In this document: piece after piece, positions 24,364-34,080 of the stretch
How the letters are laid out: the number at the start of each line of letters is the position of its first letter
How positions within the stretch are numbered: the first letter of the stretch is position 1
NCBI GenBank assembly: GCA_034189505.1
Contig: JAXHUR010000021.1
Coordinates: 1-45,631, forward strand
Direction of reading: 5' to 3'
Length of the DNA: 45,631 nt
Source: Geoalkalibacter_A sp034189505
GTDB taxonomy: Bacteria > Desulfobacterota > Desulfuromonadia > Desulfuromonadales > Geoalkalibacteraceae
Program-made: the position numbers and the translations under genes
The notes under the pieces: generated by a model
Databases searched by the model: none
Told to the model about the DNA's origin: nothing
What the model saw: only the letters and a program-made list of their open reading frames with translations

Positions 24364-25845
24364 ATGGAAGAACTTAACGATATACTGCTGCAGAGACGCG
24401 AAAAGTTAAAGGAACTGCGTGAAGGCGGGCAAAATCCATTCGCCAACGATTTTCCCGTTTCTCATGGCACAGCAGATGTGCTCGATGCGCATGCCGATGA
24501 TGATGCCGAGGCGCTGGAGGGGTGCGAGACGCTCTATCGTATTGCCGGGCGCATCATGGCGCGGCGTGACTTCGGCAAGGCCGCCTTCATCCAGATTCAG
24601 GACCGCGGTGGCCGCCTGCAGGTTTATGTGGCGCGTGACAAGGTCGGCGAAGACGCTTTCGAAGTGTTTCGCAAGCTTGATCTGGGTGACGTCGTCGGCA
24701 TCTCGGGCCGTCCCTTTCGTACCAAGACCGGGGAATTGAGCCTGCGCGCTGAAGAAATCCGCCTTCTGACCAAATCCCTGCGCCCGCTGCCGGAGAAGTG
24801 GCACGGGCTGACCGATGTGGAGACGCGCTACCGTCAGCGCTATCTCGATTTGATGGTCAACCCCGAGGTGCGCGACGTCTTTCTCAAGCGCAGCCGCATC
24901 ATCGGCCTGATCCGGGATTTTATGCGCGAGCGCGGGTTTCTCGAGGTGGAAACCCCGATGATGCAGCCTGTGGCCGGCGGAGCAACCGCGCGGCCATTCA
25001 AAACGTACCATAACACTCTCAAGATGGATCTGTTCCTGCGCATTGCTCCAGAGCTTTATCTGAAGCGGCTCGTGGTGGGCGGTCTGGAGCGTGTGTTTGA
25101 AATCAATCGCAACTTCCGCAACGAGGGGATCTCCATTCAACACAATCCCGAATTCACCATGATGGAGTTCTATCAGGCCTACGCCACCTACGAGGACCTG
25201 ATGGATTTCACCGAGGAGCTGATCTGCTCCGTTGCCTCCGATGTCTGCGGGACGTTGAACCTTAATTATGGCGGAAAAGATGTTGATCTCTCTCCGCCCT
25301 GGAAGCGTCTGACCTTCAAACAATCCATTGTGGAGTATGGCAAGGTTTCGGAGGACGTTCTCGAAGACAGAATTCGCGCCTTGGAATATGCGCGTTCCCT
25401 CGGTCTGGACCTTGATAGCCGTATGGGGCTCGGCAAGATCCTGACGGAAATCTTCGACGAGGTGGTTGAGCCTCATCTCTGGCACCCCACCTTCATCACG
25501 CAGTATCCGACGGAGGTTTCACCGCTGTCGCGCAAAAATGATTCAGATCCCGAGGTGGTGGATCGTTTTGAACTTTTCATCGTCGGGCGTGAACTGGCCA
25601 ATGCTTTTAACGAGCTTAATGATCCATTGGATCAGAGAGAGCGTTTCGAGCAGCAGTTGGCCGAAAAGGAAGCCGGCGACGAAGAAGCGCATGCCATGGA
25701 TGACGACTATGTGCGCGCCCTGGAGTTCGGTTTGCCCCCCACGGCGGGGGAGGGGATCGGCATCGACCGTCTGGTCATGCTTCTGACCGACTCGGCTTCT
25801 ATCCGTGATGTTATCCTGTTTCCCCAGTTGAGGCCGGAAAAATAG
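24364..25845 (+). CDS. lysS: Lysyl-tRNA synthetase, class II
   Basis: 493 residues. An N-terminal OB-fold anticodon-binding domain (residues ~55-170) precedes the class II core. Motif 1 lies near FLEVETPMMQPVAGGA, motif 2 is FEINRNFRNEGISIQHNPEF, and motif 3 is GEGIGIDRLVMLLTD. It charges tRNA-Lys. ATG at 24364 (MEELNDILLQRREK) is chosen over TTG at 24355, because AAAGG at 24348-24352 is nearly adjacent to the TTG. It lies ~130 bases after prfB. Confidence 0.97.
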   Translation: MEELNDILLQRREKLKELREGGQNPFANDFPVSHGTADVLDAHADDDAEALEGCETLYRIAGRIMARRDFGKAAFIQIQDRGGRLQVYVARDKVGEDAFEVFRKLDLGDVVGISGRPFRTKTGELSLRAEEIRLLTKSLRPLPEKWHGLTDVETRYRQRYLDLMVNPEVRDVFLKRSRIIGLIRDFMRERGFLEVETPMMQPVAGGATARPFKTYHNTLKMDLFLRIAPELYLKRLVVGGLERVFEINRNFRNEGISIQHNPEFTMMEFYQAYATYEDLMDFTEELICSVASDVCGTLNLNYGGKDVDLSPPWKRLTFKQSIVEYGKVSEDVLEDRIRALEYARSLGLDLDSRMGLGKILTEIFDEVVEPHLWHPTFITQYPTEVSPLSRKNDSDPEVVDRFELFIVGRELANAFNELNDPLDQRERFEQQLAEKEAGDEEAHAMDDDYVRALEFGLPPTAGEGIGIDRLVMLLTDSASIRDVILFPQLRPEK

Positions 25846-25912
25846 GTTTCTTCTACAACTTTTTCAGGGGCTGTCTTTTTGTCCGGCGGTCTCTTTGTGA
25901 TTAAAGGATCTC

Positions 25913-27163
25913 ATGTCCTACGAACTGTTCGTCAGCCTGCGGTATCTGCGGGCCAAACGCAAACAGACCTTTATCTCCGTCATCTCTTTTATCTCCATCG
26001 GTGGAGTGACGTTGGGGGTCGCCGCCCTGATTGTCGTGCTCGCGGTCATGACCGGTTTTCACGACGGTGTGCGGCAGCAGATTCTCGGCAATCTCCCCAA
26101 TGTCCTGGTTCAGAAGTATGGCGAGCCTCTCTCCGGGTACACGGGCATTGCCGAGCGCATTGCGGAATCTCCAGGCGTCTCTGCTGTAACTCCATTTATC
26201 GCGCGCGAGGCGATGCTGCTTTCTGGGGGCAACGTGGCTGCTGTTCAGGTCAAGGGGGTTGAGGCGGGAAATAAGGTTTTTGACCAGGAGGCCCTGACAG
26301 TCGAGGGGCAGGATCTGGAGACGCTGCTTTTCGAGGCGCCGGAGACCAAGCCAGGAATTGTGATCAGCCTCGACACGGCTACAACCCTGGGAGTGGCGGT
26401 GGGCGACACCATAAACGTTATTCCACCCATGTTTACCTTGACGCCGTTCGGCATGGTTCCCAAGATGAAGCCCTTTCGCGTTGTCGGCATTATCCGACAG
26501 CAGGGCAGCCTGGTAGAGACTTTTTACGCTTACATCAGCCTGTCTACCGCACAAAAATTTTTCGAGATGGACGGAAAGGTTACCGGCATCGAGGTCGATG
26601 TCACGAATTTCGATCAGACCGCCCAAGTCGTTTCAACCTTACGTAATGAGTTTGCTTTTCCCTTTACGGTTCGGTCCTGGCAGGATATGTTCGGATCTTT
26701 TCTTTCTGCCCTGAAATTGGAAAAACTGGGTCTTTTCATCGTTCTCGGCATCATCGTTCTGGTTGCCGCATTCAATATTGCCACGACTCTGATCATGGTG
26801 GTGATGGAGAAACACAAAGATATTGCGATCCTGCGTTCAATGGGGGCGACCTCCCGCAGCATCATGAAGATTTTTGTTTTTGAAGGTGCCATCATCGGCA
26901 CTCTCGGGACCTCTCTGGGAACCGGTCTCGGTTTGCTGATCGCTGTTAACGCCGATCCCATTATCAAAAGGATCGAAAGTCTTTTTGGACTTAAGATTTT
27001 CGACCAGGCCGTTTATGGCATGGAGACCTTCCCATCGGTTGTCAACACGAGCGATGTGGTGTCGGTCGTAATTGTGGCTATGGCGATTTCGCTATTGGCA
27101 ACGATCTATCCGGCATGGCACGCTTCCCGGATGGATCCGGCCGAGGCGCTGCGCTATGAGTAG
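25913..27163 (+). CDS. Lipoprotein-releasing ABC transporter permease (LolC/LolE family)
   Basis: 416 residues. One membrane segment near the N-terminus (FISVISFISIGGVTLGVAAL) is followed by a large periplasmic domain (residues ~50-265) and three C-terminal segments, including FIVLGIIVLVAAFNIATTLI. It ends with the FtsX-type motif YPAWHASRMDPAEALRYE. With LolD it extracts lipoproteins from the inner membrane for transfer to LolA. There is a single permease gene here, so it probably acts as a homodimer or LolF-like form rather than LolC plus LolE. Confidence 0.94.
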   Translation: MSYELFVSLRYLRAKRKQTFISVISFISIGGVTLGVAALIVVLAVMTGFHDGVRQQILGNLPNVLVQKYGEPLSGYTGIAERIAESPGVSAVTPFIAREAMLLSGGNVAAVQVKGVEAGNKVFDQEALTVEGQDLETLLFEAPETKPGIVISLDTATTLGVAVGDTINVIPPMFTLTPFGMVPKMKPFRVVGIIRQQGSLVETFYAYISLSTAQKFFEMDGKVTGIEVDVTNFDQTAQVVSTLRNEFAFPFTVRSWQDMFGSFLSALKLEKLGLFIVLGIIVLVAAFNIATTLIMVVMEKHKDIAILRSMGATSRSIMKIFVFEGAIIGTLGTSLGTGLGLLIAVNADPIIKRIESLFGLKIFDQAVYGMETFPSVVNTSDVVSVVIVAMAISLLATIYPAWHASRMDPAEALRYE

Positions 27164-27863
27164 GTCGGAGGCGAAGGGCTTGCCGTTGATTGACGCCCGT
27201 GGGGTCAAAAAAACCTTCAGCACTCCTCACGGTACGGTGGAAGTTCTCAAGGGGATCGATTTAAGGATCGACAGCGGCGAGCGTGTGGCCATTATCGGCT
27301 ATTCAGGCGCCGGCAAAACGACCCTGATGCACATTCTCGGGGCCCTTGACCGCCCCAATTCAGGGCAGGTTCTGTTCGAGGAGCGCGATATTTTCTCTCT
27401 CCGGGGCGGGTCTCTGGATGAGTTTCGCAATCGCACTGTCGGGTTCGTCTTTCAGTTTCATCAGCTTCTTCCCGAGTTCAATGCTCTGGAGAACGTGATG
27501 ATGCCATCTCTTGTGGCGCGCTGCGATCGGCGGGAGGCTGAAAAAAACGCCCGTGAACTTCTGCAGGATGTGGGATTGGGCCACCGGCTAATGCACAAGC
27601 CTGGAGAACTCTCCGGCGGCGAGCAGCAGCGAGTGGCCATTGCACGTGCCTTGTCGCGCTCTCCGCGCCTGTTGTTGGCAGATGAGCCGACCGGCAATCT
27701 TGACAGTAAGACAAGTGACGAGATTTATCTGCTTCTCGAGCGCCTGCACCGTGATCGAGGTCTGACCATGGTTGTTGTCACTCACAGCCAATCTCTGGCC
27801 GTGCGCATGGATCGCATGGTTCATATGGAGGACGGACTTCTAGTGCCCCCGCTACAGGGATAA
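27156..27863 (+). CDS. lolD: Lipoprotein-releasing system ATP-binding protein
   Basis: 235 residues starting MSRSEAKGLPLIDARG. Walker A GYSGAGKTT, Q-loop VFQFHQLLPEFNALENV, signature LSGGEQQRVAIARAL and Walker B LLLADEPTGNLDSKT place it in the LolD/MacB ATPase family. It overlaps the permease gene by 8 bases, which supports the pairing. A longer frame upstream to 27072 lies inside the permease gene and is rejected. It energises lipoprotein release. Confidence 0.95.
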   Translation: MSRSEAKGLPLIDARGVKKTFSTPHGTVEVLKGIDLRIDSGERVAIIGYSGAGKTTLMHILGALDRPNSGQVLFEERDIFSLRGGSLDEFRNRTVGFVFQFHQLLPEFNALENVMMPSLVARCDRREAEKNARELLQDVGLGHRLMHKPGELSGGEQQRVAIARALSRSPRLLLADEPTGNLDSKTSDEIYLLLERLHRDRGLTMVVVTHSQSLAVRMDRMVHMEDGLLVPPLQG

Positions 27864-27981
27864 ACGTTGCGTTCAGTTGTGGTTCGCGAGTGCCCTTTGG
27901 CGGAAAAATCAGTTTACTCCCCAAGGGGTTTTTCCTACAATAAAACGCTTTATAATCAGCCTTCCCGGAGTGCTTTTTCCC

Positions 27982-30231
27982 ATGACAATTCAGAGCATGT
28001 CTGCTCGAATTCTTTTTTTCTGCCTGATCTTTTTCGGGACATCGTCCCTTTGTGGAGCTGCACTGACCTTCGAGGATGTTCTAATCGAAGGATTGCAGCG
28101 TGTCGAGGAGCGCGCGGTGCGTTCAGTCATTCAGGCGCGCCCCGGACAGCCCCTGACCCTTGAAGATATCGATCGTGATATCCGCAATATCTTTTCTTTA
28201 GGCCGTTTCAGGGATGTGACCGCTCTGACGGGAGATGGGTCCAATGGGCCTATCCTCATTTACCATGTCGAAGAGCGCCCCCTGGTGCGTGAGGTCCGGT
28301 TCACCGGTAACAAAGAGTTCAAAGAAGACAAGCTGCGTGAACTGGCGACTGTGCGTGTGCCCGATCTCTATGACCCTGAGGCTGTCGAAAAAAGCGTTGA
28401 GGCCATTCGTCAGGCGTATCGCGACGAAGGATTTCACGCGGCCCAAATCGAAACTGACGTTGAGATCGATGATCAGAATGAGGCCACTGTCATTTTCGAT
28501 ATTGACGAGGGTGAGAAAATACTGGTCTCTGAAATCGCCTTTACCGGCAATAAAGTCTTTACCGACGAAGAACTGCGGGAATTTATGCAGACCCGTGAGA
28601 AATGGTTCCTGTCCTGGTTGACCGGCCGCGGGACCTATAATCACGATATGCTCAAAAACGACCTCGAACTGATTGCCGACGAATATTTTAATCGGGGATA
28701 TGTGCAGGTTAAAGTTCTGGAGCCTGACATCACGTTCAACGATGACAAGAACACCATGTCCATATTGATCGAGATTGAAGAAGGGGTCCAATTTCGCGTC
28801 GGCAACCTAGATATTGAAGGAGACCTTCTTGAATCCCCGCAGGAGCTTCTCAAAACCACCAAGCTGCAGGAAGGTGAAGTCTTCAGCCGTAAGAAGCTTC
28901 GCGAGGCCGTTTTTGCCCTCAATGACCTCTATGCCGATCGCGGCTACGCCTATGTCAATGTTGCGCCACTGACCCGCCTGGACCAGCAGAAGAGGTTGAT
29001 TCACATTACCTTTGATATTGAAAAAGGGGCTCAAGTCCATATCGATCGCATCCAGATCAGCGGAAACTCCAAAACCCGCGACAAAGTCATTCGCCGTGAG
29101 ATGAAATTGATCGAGGGCGAACTTTATAGTGCTACCAAGCTCAAGAAAAGCCGCCAGCGTATTAACAATCTCGGGTATTTTGAAGAGGTTAATGTCTCCA
29201 CTGCTCAAACCGACCAGGAAGAGTTGATGGACATTGATGTTGATGTCAAAGAGCGTGGCACCGGCACCTTCAGTATCGGCTTCGGGTATTCATCCGTGGA
29301 TGGTTTGATCGGCCAGGGTTCACTGCAACAGGACAATTTTCTCGGGCGCGGCCTCAGGTTCGATCTTTCTGCCGCATTGGGGGGAAAGACCACAACATAC
29401 CGCTTCGGTATGACGGACCCTTATTTTCTCGACAAGGATCTGACCCTCGGGTTCGATCTGTATAAAACGGACCGCGAGTGGCCCGATTTCAGCGAGGAAA
29501 CCACTGGCGGCAATCTTAAATTCGGCTTCCCGCTTTCAGATGATCTCAGGGCCTACTTTCTTTACCGTTACGAAGATAAGAAAATTTACGATGTAGATCC
29601 GGATGTTTCCCGATACATCCTCGAGCAAGAGGGAAAGTCAACGCTCTCTTCCGTGACGGCGATGCTGCGTCGAGACACTACGGACTATCGACTTGATCCT
29701 ACCAAGGGTTCCCAATCCGAGGCGTCCATTGAGTTTGCCGGCATTGGCGGCACGGAGAAGTTTACCAAGTACATTCTCGATCACCGCCACTTTTTCCCAT
29801 TCAAGTGGGGAACCTACTTTTCGGCGCATGGCCAGGTCGGCTATATCAAGGCCTGGGGTGGGGAGGACGTCCCCATTGATGAACGCTTTTTTCTCGGCGG
29901 CATCAACAGCTTGCGTGGTTTTAAATCGCGCCATGTCGGCCCCATGGATGAGGACGATTATATCGGCGGAGTAAAAGAAGCCTATTTCAATTTTGAATAT
30001 ATTTTTCCGTTGGCCAAGGATATGGGCCTTAAAGGGGTGGTCTTCTTCGATACGGGGAATGCCTGGGGGGATAGCGAATCCTATTTCTCGGATATGCGTT
30101 ATAATGTGGGGGCAGGAATTCGTTGGTTCAGCCCGATGGGTCCTCTGCGACTGGAGTGGGGGTACAATCCTGATCCGCGTGAAGACGAGAATTCCACCGA
30201 ATGGCAATTTTCCATTGGTCGATTTTTCTAG
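27982..30231 (+). CDS. bamA: Outer membrane protein assembly factor BamA
   Basis: 749 residues. A signal peptide (ARILFFCLIFFGTSSLCGA) is followed by five POTRA domains (residues ~25-425), seen as repeated V-x-x-I-x-F-x-G-N motifs such as VREVRFTGNKEF and VSEIAFTGNKVF. The C-terminal beta-barrel carries the lid-loop motif GGINSLRGF and ends in aromatic IGRFF. BamA inserts beta-barrel proteins into the outer membrane. ATG at 27982 has GGAG 11 bases upstream and a TATAAT at 27951-27956; the frame open from 27877 would start inside the promoter area. It heads the envelope operon. Confidence 0.97.
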   Translation: MTIQSMSARILFFCLIFFGTSSLCGAALTFEDVLIEGLQRVEERAVRSVIQARPGQPLTLEDIDRDIRNIFSLGRFRDVTALTGDGSNGPILIYHVEERPLVREVRFTGNKEFKEDKLRELATVRVPDLYDPEAVEKSVEAIRQAYRDEGFHAAQIETDVEIDDQNEATVIFDIDEGEKILVSEIAFTGNKVFTDEELREFMQTREKWFLSWLTGRGTYNHDMLKNDLELIADEYFNRGYVQVKVLEPDITFNDDKNTMSILIEIEEGVQFRVGNLDIEGDLLESPQELLKTTKLQEGEVFSRKKLREAVFALNDLYADRGYAYVNVAPLTRLDQQKRLIHITFDIEKGAQVHIDRIQISGNSKTRDKVIRREMKLIEGELYSATKLKKSRQRINNLGYFEEVNVSTAQTDQEELMDIDVDVKERGTGTFSIGFGYSSVDGLIGQGSLQQDNFLGRGLRFDLSAALGGKTTTYRFGMTDPYFLDKDLTLGFDLYKTDREWPDFSEETTGGNLKFGFPLSDDLRAYFLYRYEDKKIYDVDPDVSRYILEQEGKSTLSSVTAMLRRDTTDYRLDPTKGSQSEASIEFAGIGGTEKFTKYILDHRHFFPFKWGTYFSAHGQVGYIKAWGGEDVPIDERFFLGGINSLRGFKSRHVGPMDEDDYIGGVKEAYFNFEYIFPLAKDMGLKGVVFFDTGNAWGDSESYFSDMRYNVGAGIRWFSPMGPLRLEWGYNPDPREDENSTEWQFSIGRFF

Positions 30232-30263
30232 CTTATTTATACACACAAAAAGGAGTAATGCTC

Positions 30264-30779
30264 ATGAAACGAATTGTAGCTTTGACTGTGACGATGTTTC
30301 TGCTGGCCGTACTGCCAGCGTTGGCCCAAACTGCCAAACTGGGATATGTGGATCTGCAGAAAGCCCTCAATATGAGTTCTGCAGGACAGTCTGCAAAGGC
30401 GCAGATCGGGGAGAGAGTCAAGGAATATGAAGGCGAAGTCCAGAGCCGCCAGGCCGAGCTCAAGAAGATGAAGGAAGACCTCGAAAAGCAGGCCGTTCTT
30501 CTCTCCGAAGAGGCGCGAGGCAGAAAAGAGCGTGAATATCAGCAGAAACTCAAGGAATTCCAGCGCTTCACCAAGGACATCCAGGAAGAGTTGCAGCAAA
30601 AGGACGCAGATGCGACCCGCCGCATCCTGGAGGAGCTTTTCGGGGTGATCGAGAAGTACGGTGCGGACAACGGTTTCACCATGATTTTTGAAAAAACGGA
30701 AAGTTCCGTTCTTTATGCCGACGATCGGGTCGATCTGACCGAAGATATCATCAAGGCTTACGACGCACAGAACAAATAG
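30264..30779 (+). CDS. skp: Periplasmic chaperone Skp/OmpH
   Basis: 171 residues. Signal peptide MKRIVALTVTMFLLAVLPAL with cleavage near AQ, then KLGYVDLQKALNMS, which opens Skp proteins. A long charged coiled coil (residues ~45-125) forms the tentacles of the trimer, and the end TMIFEKTESSVLYADDRVDL is typical. It escorts unfolded outer-membrane proteins to BamA. AAGGAG is eight bases before ATG 30264 and too close to ATG 30258, so the later start is preferred. Confidence 0.95.
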   Translation: MKRIVALTVTMFLLAVLPALAQTAKLGYVDLQKALNMSSAGQSAKAQIGERVKEYEGEVQSRQAELKKMKEDLEKQAVLLSEEARGRKEREYQQKLKEFQRFTKDIQEELQQKDADATRRILEELFGVIEKYGADNGFTMIFEKTESSVLYADDRVDLTEDIIKAYDAQNK

Positions 30780-30793
30780 GAGCGAGGAACGCA

Positions 30794-31834
30794 ATGGCAA
30801 GTCTGGCAGACATTGCGGCACAGATCGGCGGTCATGTGGTCGGCGATGCTTCTCTGGAAATAAGGCGCGTCGCCCCGATCGATGAAGCTCGTGAGGGAGA
30901 CCTGACCTTTATTTCCAATCCCAAATACGTCGCCAAACTTGAGACAACGCAAGCGAGTGCGGTTATTGCCGCACCGGGCGTGCAAACCGAGCGGCTTTCC
31001 CTTGTGGTCTGCGGCAATCCCTACCTGGCATTTGCCCGGGCGGTGGAATTTCTGCATGTCTCCAGATCCGCTCCCCTTGGAGTGATGGACGGGGCGCACG
31101 TCCACCCCGAAGCGACTCTGGGGGATGGGGTGACCATCCACCCCGGCTGCGTCGTCAGTGCGGGTGCACGAGTCGGCGACGGGACTGTTCTGCATCCTGG
31201 AGTGATTCTCTACTCCGACGCTGAGGTTGGCAATAACTGTCTCCTGCACGCCAATGTCATTGTTCGGGAAGGGTGCCGACTCGGGGACCGTGTCATCGTC
31301 CAGCCTGGTGCTGTGATTGGTTCTGATGGATTCGGGTACGCTTCTGACGGGGACCGCTACGTCAAGATTCCGCAAGTAGGGATTGTCGAAATCGGCGACG
31401 ATGTGGAAATCGGGGCTGCATCCTGTGTTGATCGCGCCGCTCTGGGGGTGACCCGCATCGGTCGCGGTACAAAAATCGACAATCTTGTCCAGATTGGCCA
31501 CAATGTCGTCATTGGCGAAGATACCATTCTGGTTTCCCAGGTGGGGATCGCCGGCAGCACGACCATCGGCAATCATTGTACTTTTGGTGGGCAGGGCGCC
31601 GCCGCGGGTCATCTGCATATCGGCAACAACGTGACGATTGCTGCAAGGGGCGCTGTCGCGGGCGATATCCCCGACGGCCAGGTCATGTCCGGCGCACCCG
31701 CCATGCCGCATAAAGACTGGCTTAAGGCCTCCATGGCCTTTCCGCGCATCCCTGATATGCGGCGAGAACTGCAGCAGCTCAGAAAAAAAGTTGCGCAACT
31801 CGAAAAACAGCTTGAGGAGAACCAGAGTCCATGA
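30794..31834 (+). CDS. lpxD: UDP-3-O-acylglucosamine N-acyltransferase
   Basis: 346 residues. An N-terminal uridine-binding domain (to ~100) is followed by a left-handed beta-helix of hexapeptide repeats (~105-315) and a helical tail. The catalytic histidine is in NLVQIGHNVVIGEDT. It adds the second hydroxyacyl chain to the lipid A precursor in the cytoplasm, from acyl-ACP. It sits between skp and fabZ as in most proteobacteria, with ATGA overlap into fabZ. Confidence 0.97.
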   Translation: MASLADIAAQIGGHVVGDASLEIRRVAPIDEAREGDLTFISNPKYVAKLETTQASAVIAAPGVQTERLSLVVCGNPYLAFARAVEFLHVSRSAPLGVMDGAHVHPEATLGDGVTIHPGCVVSAGARVGDGTVLHPGVILYSDAEVGNNCLLHANVIVREGCRLGDRVIVQPGAVIGSDGFGYASDGDRYVKIPQVGIVEIGDDVEIGAASCVDRAALGVTRIGRGTKIDNLVQIGHNVVIGEDTILVSQVGIAGSTTIGNHCTFGGQGAAAGHLHIGNNVTIAARGAVAGDIPDGQVMSGAPAMPHKDWLKASMAFPRIPDMRRELQQLRKKVAQLEKQLEENQSP

Positions 31835-32274
31835 CATTGGATATCAATGAAATCATGAAGCGCCTCCCTCACCGTTATCCGTTTCTGCTTGTTGACCGCA
31901 TAGAGGAACTGGTCAAAGGCGAGAGGGTAGTGGGAGTCAAAAATGTGACCATCAACGAACCCTTTTTCCAAGGGCACTTCCCCGGTCACCCGGTCATGCC
32001 CGGGGTGCTGATCATTGAAGCCATGGCACAGGTGGGCGGTGTTTTTGCCATCATCAGTGATGAAATCGGCTCCGACAAGGTGACGTATTTCACCGGCATT
32101 GATAAAGCGCGCTTTCGTAAACCGGTACGTCCCGGCGACGTGCTGTGCATGCATCTGGAACTGCTGAACTGCAAGCGCGGGCTGTACTGTTTCAAAGGTA
32201 AGGCCTACGTGGACGATAAACTTGTCGCCGAAGCCGACCTCAAGGCCACCTTCGCTCCGAAAGAAAACGGTTGA
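31831..32274 (+). CDS. fabZ: 3-hydroxyacyl-ACP dehydratase
   Basis: 147-residue hotdog-fold enzyme. The catalytic histidine (His49, in GHFPGHPVMPG) and glutamate (Glu63, in IIEAMAQ) are in place, 14 residues apart as in E. coli. It dehydrates 3-hydroxyacyl-ACP in fatty acid synthesis and competes with LpxA and LpxD for that substrate, which explains its place in this operon. It starts in the stop of lpxD and ends at the start of lpxA. Confidence 0.97.
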   Translation: MTLDINEIMKRLPHRYPFLLVDRIEELVKGERVVGVKNVTINEPFFQGHFPGHPVMPGVLIIEAMAQVGGVFAIISDEIGSDKVTYFTGIDKARFRKPVRPGDVLCMHLELLNCKRGLYCFKGKAYVDDKLVAEADLKATFAPKENG

Positions 32275-32279
32275 AAAAT

Positions 32280-33053
32280 ATGTCTATACACCAAACCGCC
32301 ATTGTTCACCCCGATGCCCATATCGGCAGGGATGTTGCCATCGGGCCCTATGCTGTGATCGGGGAGCACGTCAGGATCGGTGATCGCACGACGATCGGTC
32401 CGCACACTGTCATTGAAGGCGACACGGAAATCGGCGAGGATAATCGAATCTTTCAGTTCGCCTCCATCGGTGCCGCGCCTCAGGATCTGAAGTTCAGCGG
32501 TGAAAGAACCTCTCTGCGGATCGGTGATCGCAATGTAGTGCGAGAGTTTGTGACCCTGCACTGTGGTACGGCCAGCGGCGGCGGCGTTACGACTATCGGC
32601 AGTGACAACCTTTTTATGGCATACTGTCACGTTGCTCACGATTGCCACCTCGGCGATCATATCGTCATGGCCAACAGCGCGACTCTCGCAGGGCATGTTA
32701 CCATCGGCGACTATGCGATTCTCAGCGCGCTGATTGCCGTTCATCAGTTCACCCGGGTTGGCGGCCACGTCATGATCAGCGGCGGTTCCATGGTCAACCA
32801 GGATGTGCCGCCATTTACCATCGCGCAGGGTGACCGGGCCAGAACCGTTGGTCTCAACCTTGTGGGCTTGAAGCGTCGTGGATTTGATGAAAAAGCCATT
32901 TCCGGGATTAAAAAGGCCTATCGTCTGCTTTTTCGTTCAGGCCTGCGTCTCGAGGCCGCCGTTGAAGAAATTATCGACGAAGTCGGGGATGTGCCCCAGG
33001 TGGTCGAGTTTGTTGAATTTGTCAAAAGCAGCCAGCGCGGAATTGCGCGCTGA
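32280..33053 (+). CDS. lpxA: UDP-N-acetylglucosamine O-acyltransferase (or UDP-GlcNAc3N N-acyltransferase)
   Basis: 257 residues of beta-helix plus C-terminal helices. The catalytic His120 lies in CHVAHDCHLGD (E. coli His125). The chain-length ruler position (E. coli Gly173) is Gly168 here, in VMISGGSM, compatible with a long acyl chain. It performs the first acylation of lipid A synthesis. The gnnA-gnnB pair just downstream suggests that its real substrate may be the 3-amino sugar, giving an amide bond. The start could also be TTG at 32271, overlapping the fabZ stop; neither start has a clear ribosome site. Confidence 0.95.
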   Translation: MSIHQTAIVHPDAHIGRDVAIGPYAVIGEHVRIGDRTTIGPHTVIEGDTEIGEDNRIFQFASIGAAPQDLKFSGERTSLRIGDRNVVREFVTLHCGTASGGGVTTIGSDNLFMAYCHVAHDCHLGDHIVMANSATLAGHVTIGDYAILSALIAVHQFTRVGGHVMISGGSMVNQDVPPFTIAQGDRARTVGLNLVGLKRRGFDEKAISGIKKAYRLLFRSGLRLEAAVEEIIDEVGDVPQVVEFVEFVKSSQRGIAR

Positions 33054-33068
33054 GTCAGAGGGGATAAC

Positions 33069-34019
33069 ATGACTCATCTTCGAGCCGGCGTCATCGGCGT
33101 CGGATACCTCGGGCGCTTTCATGCACAGAAATATGCAGCCCTGCCGGATGTGGAGCTGGTCGGCGTTGTCGATGCAGATCAGGCGCGAGCCGAGGAAGTC
33201 GCCCACGAGGTCGGTACCATGGCCTGCACCGATTATTCAGAACTTCTCGGCCGAGTCGACCTTGTTTCGATTGTTGTCCCAACTTATCTGCATTTCAAAG
33301 TAGCCAAGGCCGCTCTGAATGCCGGCGTACACATCCTTCTGGAAAAGCCGGTGACGCAGACCGTAGCCGAAGCTGATGAGCTGATCCGGATCGCAGAGGA
33401 TAAAAACCTGGTGTTTCAGGTCGGGCATCTCGAGCGTTTCAACCCGGCCGTGGTGGCGCTGGGTGATGTGCTGAAGAACCCCATGTTCATCGAATCCCAC
33501 CGCCTGTCGCCCTTCAAGCCGAGAGGGACCGATGTCAACGTGGTGCTTGACCTGATGATTCATGACATCGACATTATCCTCAATATGGTCAATTCGCCGG
33601 TTGAGTCGATCAATTCCGTCGGTGTGCCGGTTCTGTCGGAGGAAGTCGATATCGCCAACGCCCGTCTTCAATTCGCCAACGGCTGTGTTGCCAATGTCAC
33701 AGCGAGCCGTGTCAGCCGCGAACCGATGCGGCGCATCCGGATTTTTCAGCCCGATGCCTATGTCTCCATCGATTACCAGTCATGTAAAATCGGCATTTTC
33801 CGCAAGGGAGGTGAGGGGATTCCAGTTCCGGCCATCCCCAATGTGACCATGGATGAAACAAGCTTCTCTCAGGGCGACCCTCTTTTTGACGAGATCAAGG
33901 CTTTTGTTCGTTCCGTCAACGAGGGGCTTCCCCCCGTTGTCAGCGGTGAGGACGGCAAACGGGCTCTGGAAGTTGCGCTCTGGATCACTCGCAAACTGTT
34001 TCATGAAGTTAAATCGTAG
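33069..34019 (+). CDS. gnnA: Gfo/Idh/MocA oxidoreductase, likely UDP-GlcNAc 3-dehydrogenase GnnA
   Basis: 316 residues. The Rossmann motif GVIGVGYLGRFHAQKY opens the protein. HILLEKPVTQTVAEAD carries the EKP signature, and GHLERFNPAVVALGD is the motif I associate with the lipid A-linked members. GnnA oxidises the 3-OH of UDP-GlcNAc, and GnnB then aminates it. Its position between lpxA and lpxB, followed by an aminotransferase, matches the gnnAB locus known from Acidithiobacillus ferrooxidans. Orphan Gfo/Idh genes also occur at this spot in relatives, so function is inference from context. AGAGGGG lies six bases before the ATG. Confidence 0.75.
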   Translation: MTHLRAGVIGVGYLGRFHAQKYAALPDVELVGVVDADQARAEEVAHEVGTMACTDYSELLGRVDLVSIVVPTYLHFKVAKAALNAGVHILLEKPVTQTVAEADELIRIAEDKNLVFQVGHLERFNPAVVALGDVLKNPMFIESHRLSPFKPRGTDVNVVLDLMIHDIDIILNMVNSPVESINSVGVPVLSEEVDIANARLQFANGCVANVTASRVSREPMRRIRIFQPDAYVSIDYQSCKIGIFRKGGEGIPVPAIPNVTMDETSFSQGDPLFDEIKAFVRSVNEGLPPVVSGEDGKRALEVALWITRKLFHEVKS

Positions 34020-34047
34020 AACAGAGTGTGGAACAGCCTTTAGCAGG

Positions 34048-34080
34048 AAGGCGAGTGCCTGGATCGGGCGATCTCGCCTT
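34048..34080 (+). terminator. Hairpin between gnnA and gnnB
   Basis: AAGGCGAG (34048-34055) pairs perfectly with CTCGCCTT (34073-34080) across a 17-base loop, followed by TCGTGTTTT. It is a weak terminator or attenuator within the lipid A operon, in a 157-base gap that is otherwise empty. Confidence 0.45.

Noticed and set aside
30758..31837. Minus-strand frame opposite lpxD
   Set aside because: The repeating look mirrors the hexapeptide repeats of LpxD on the other strand.
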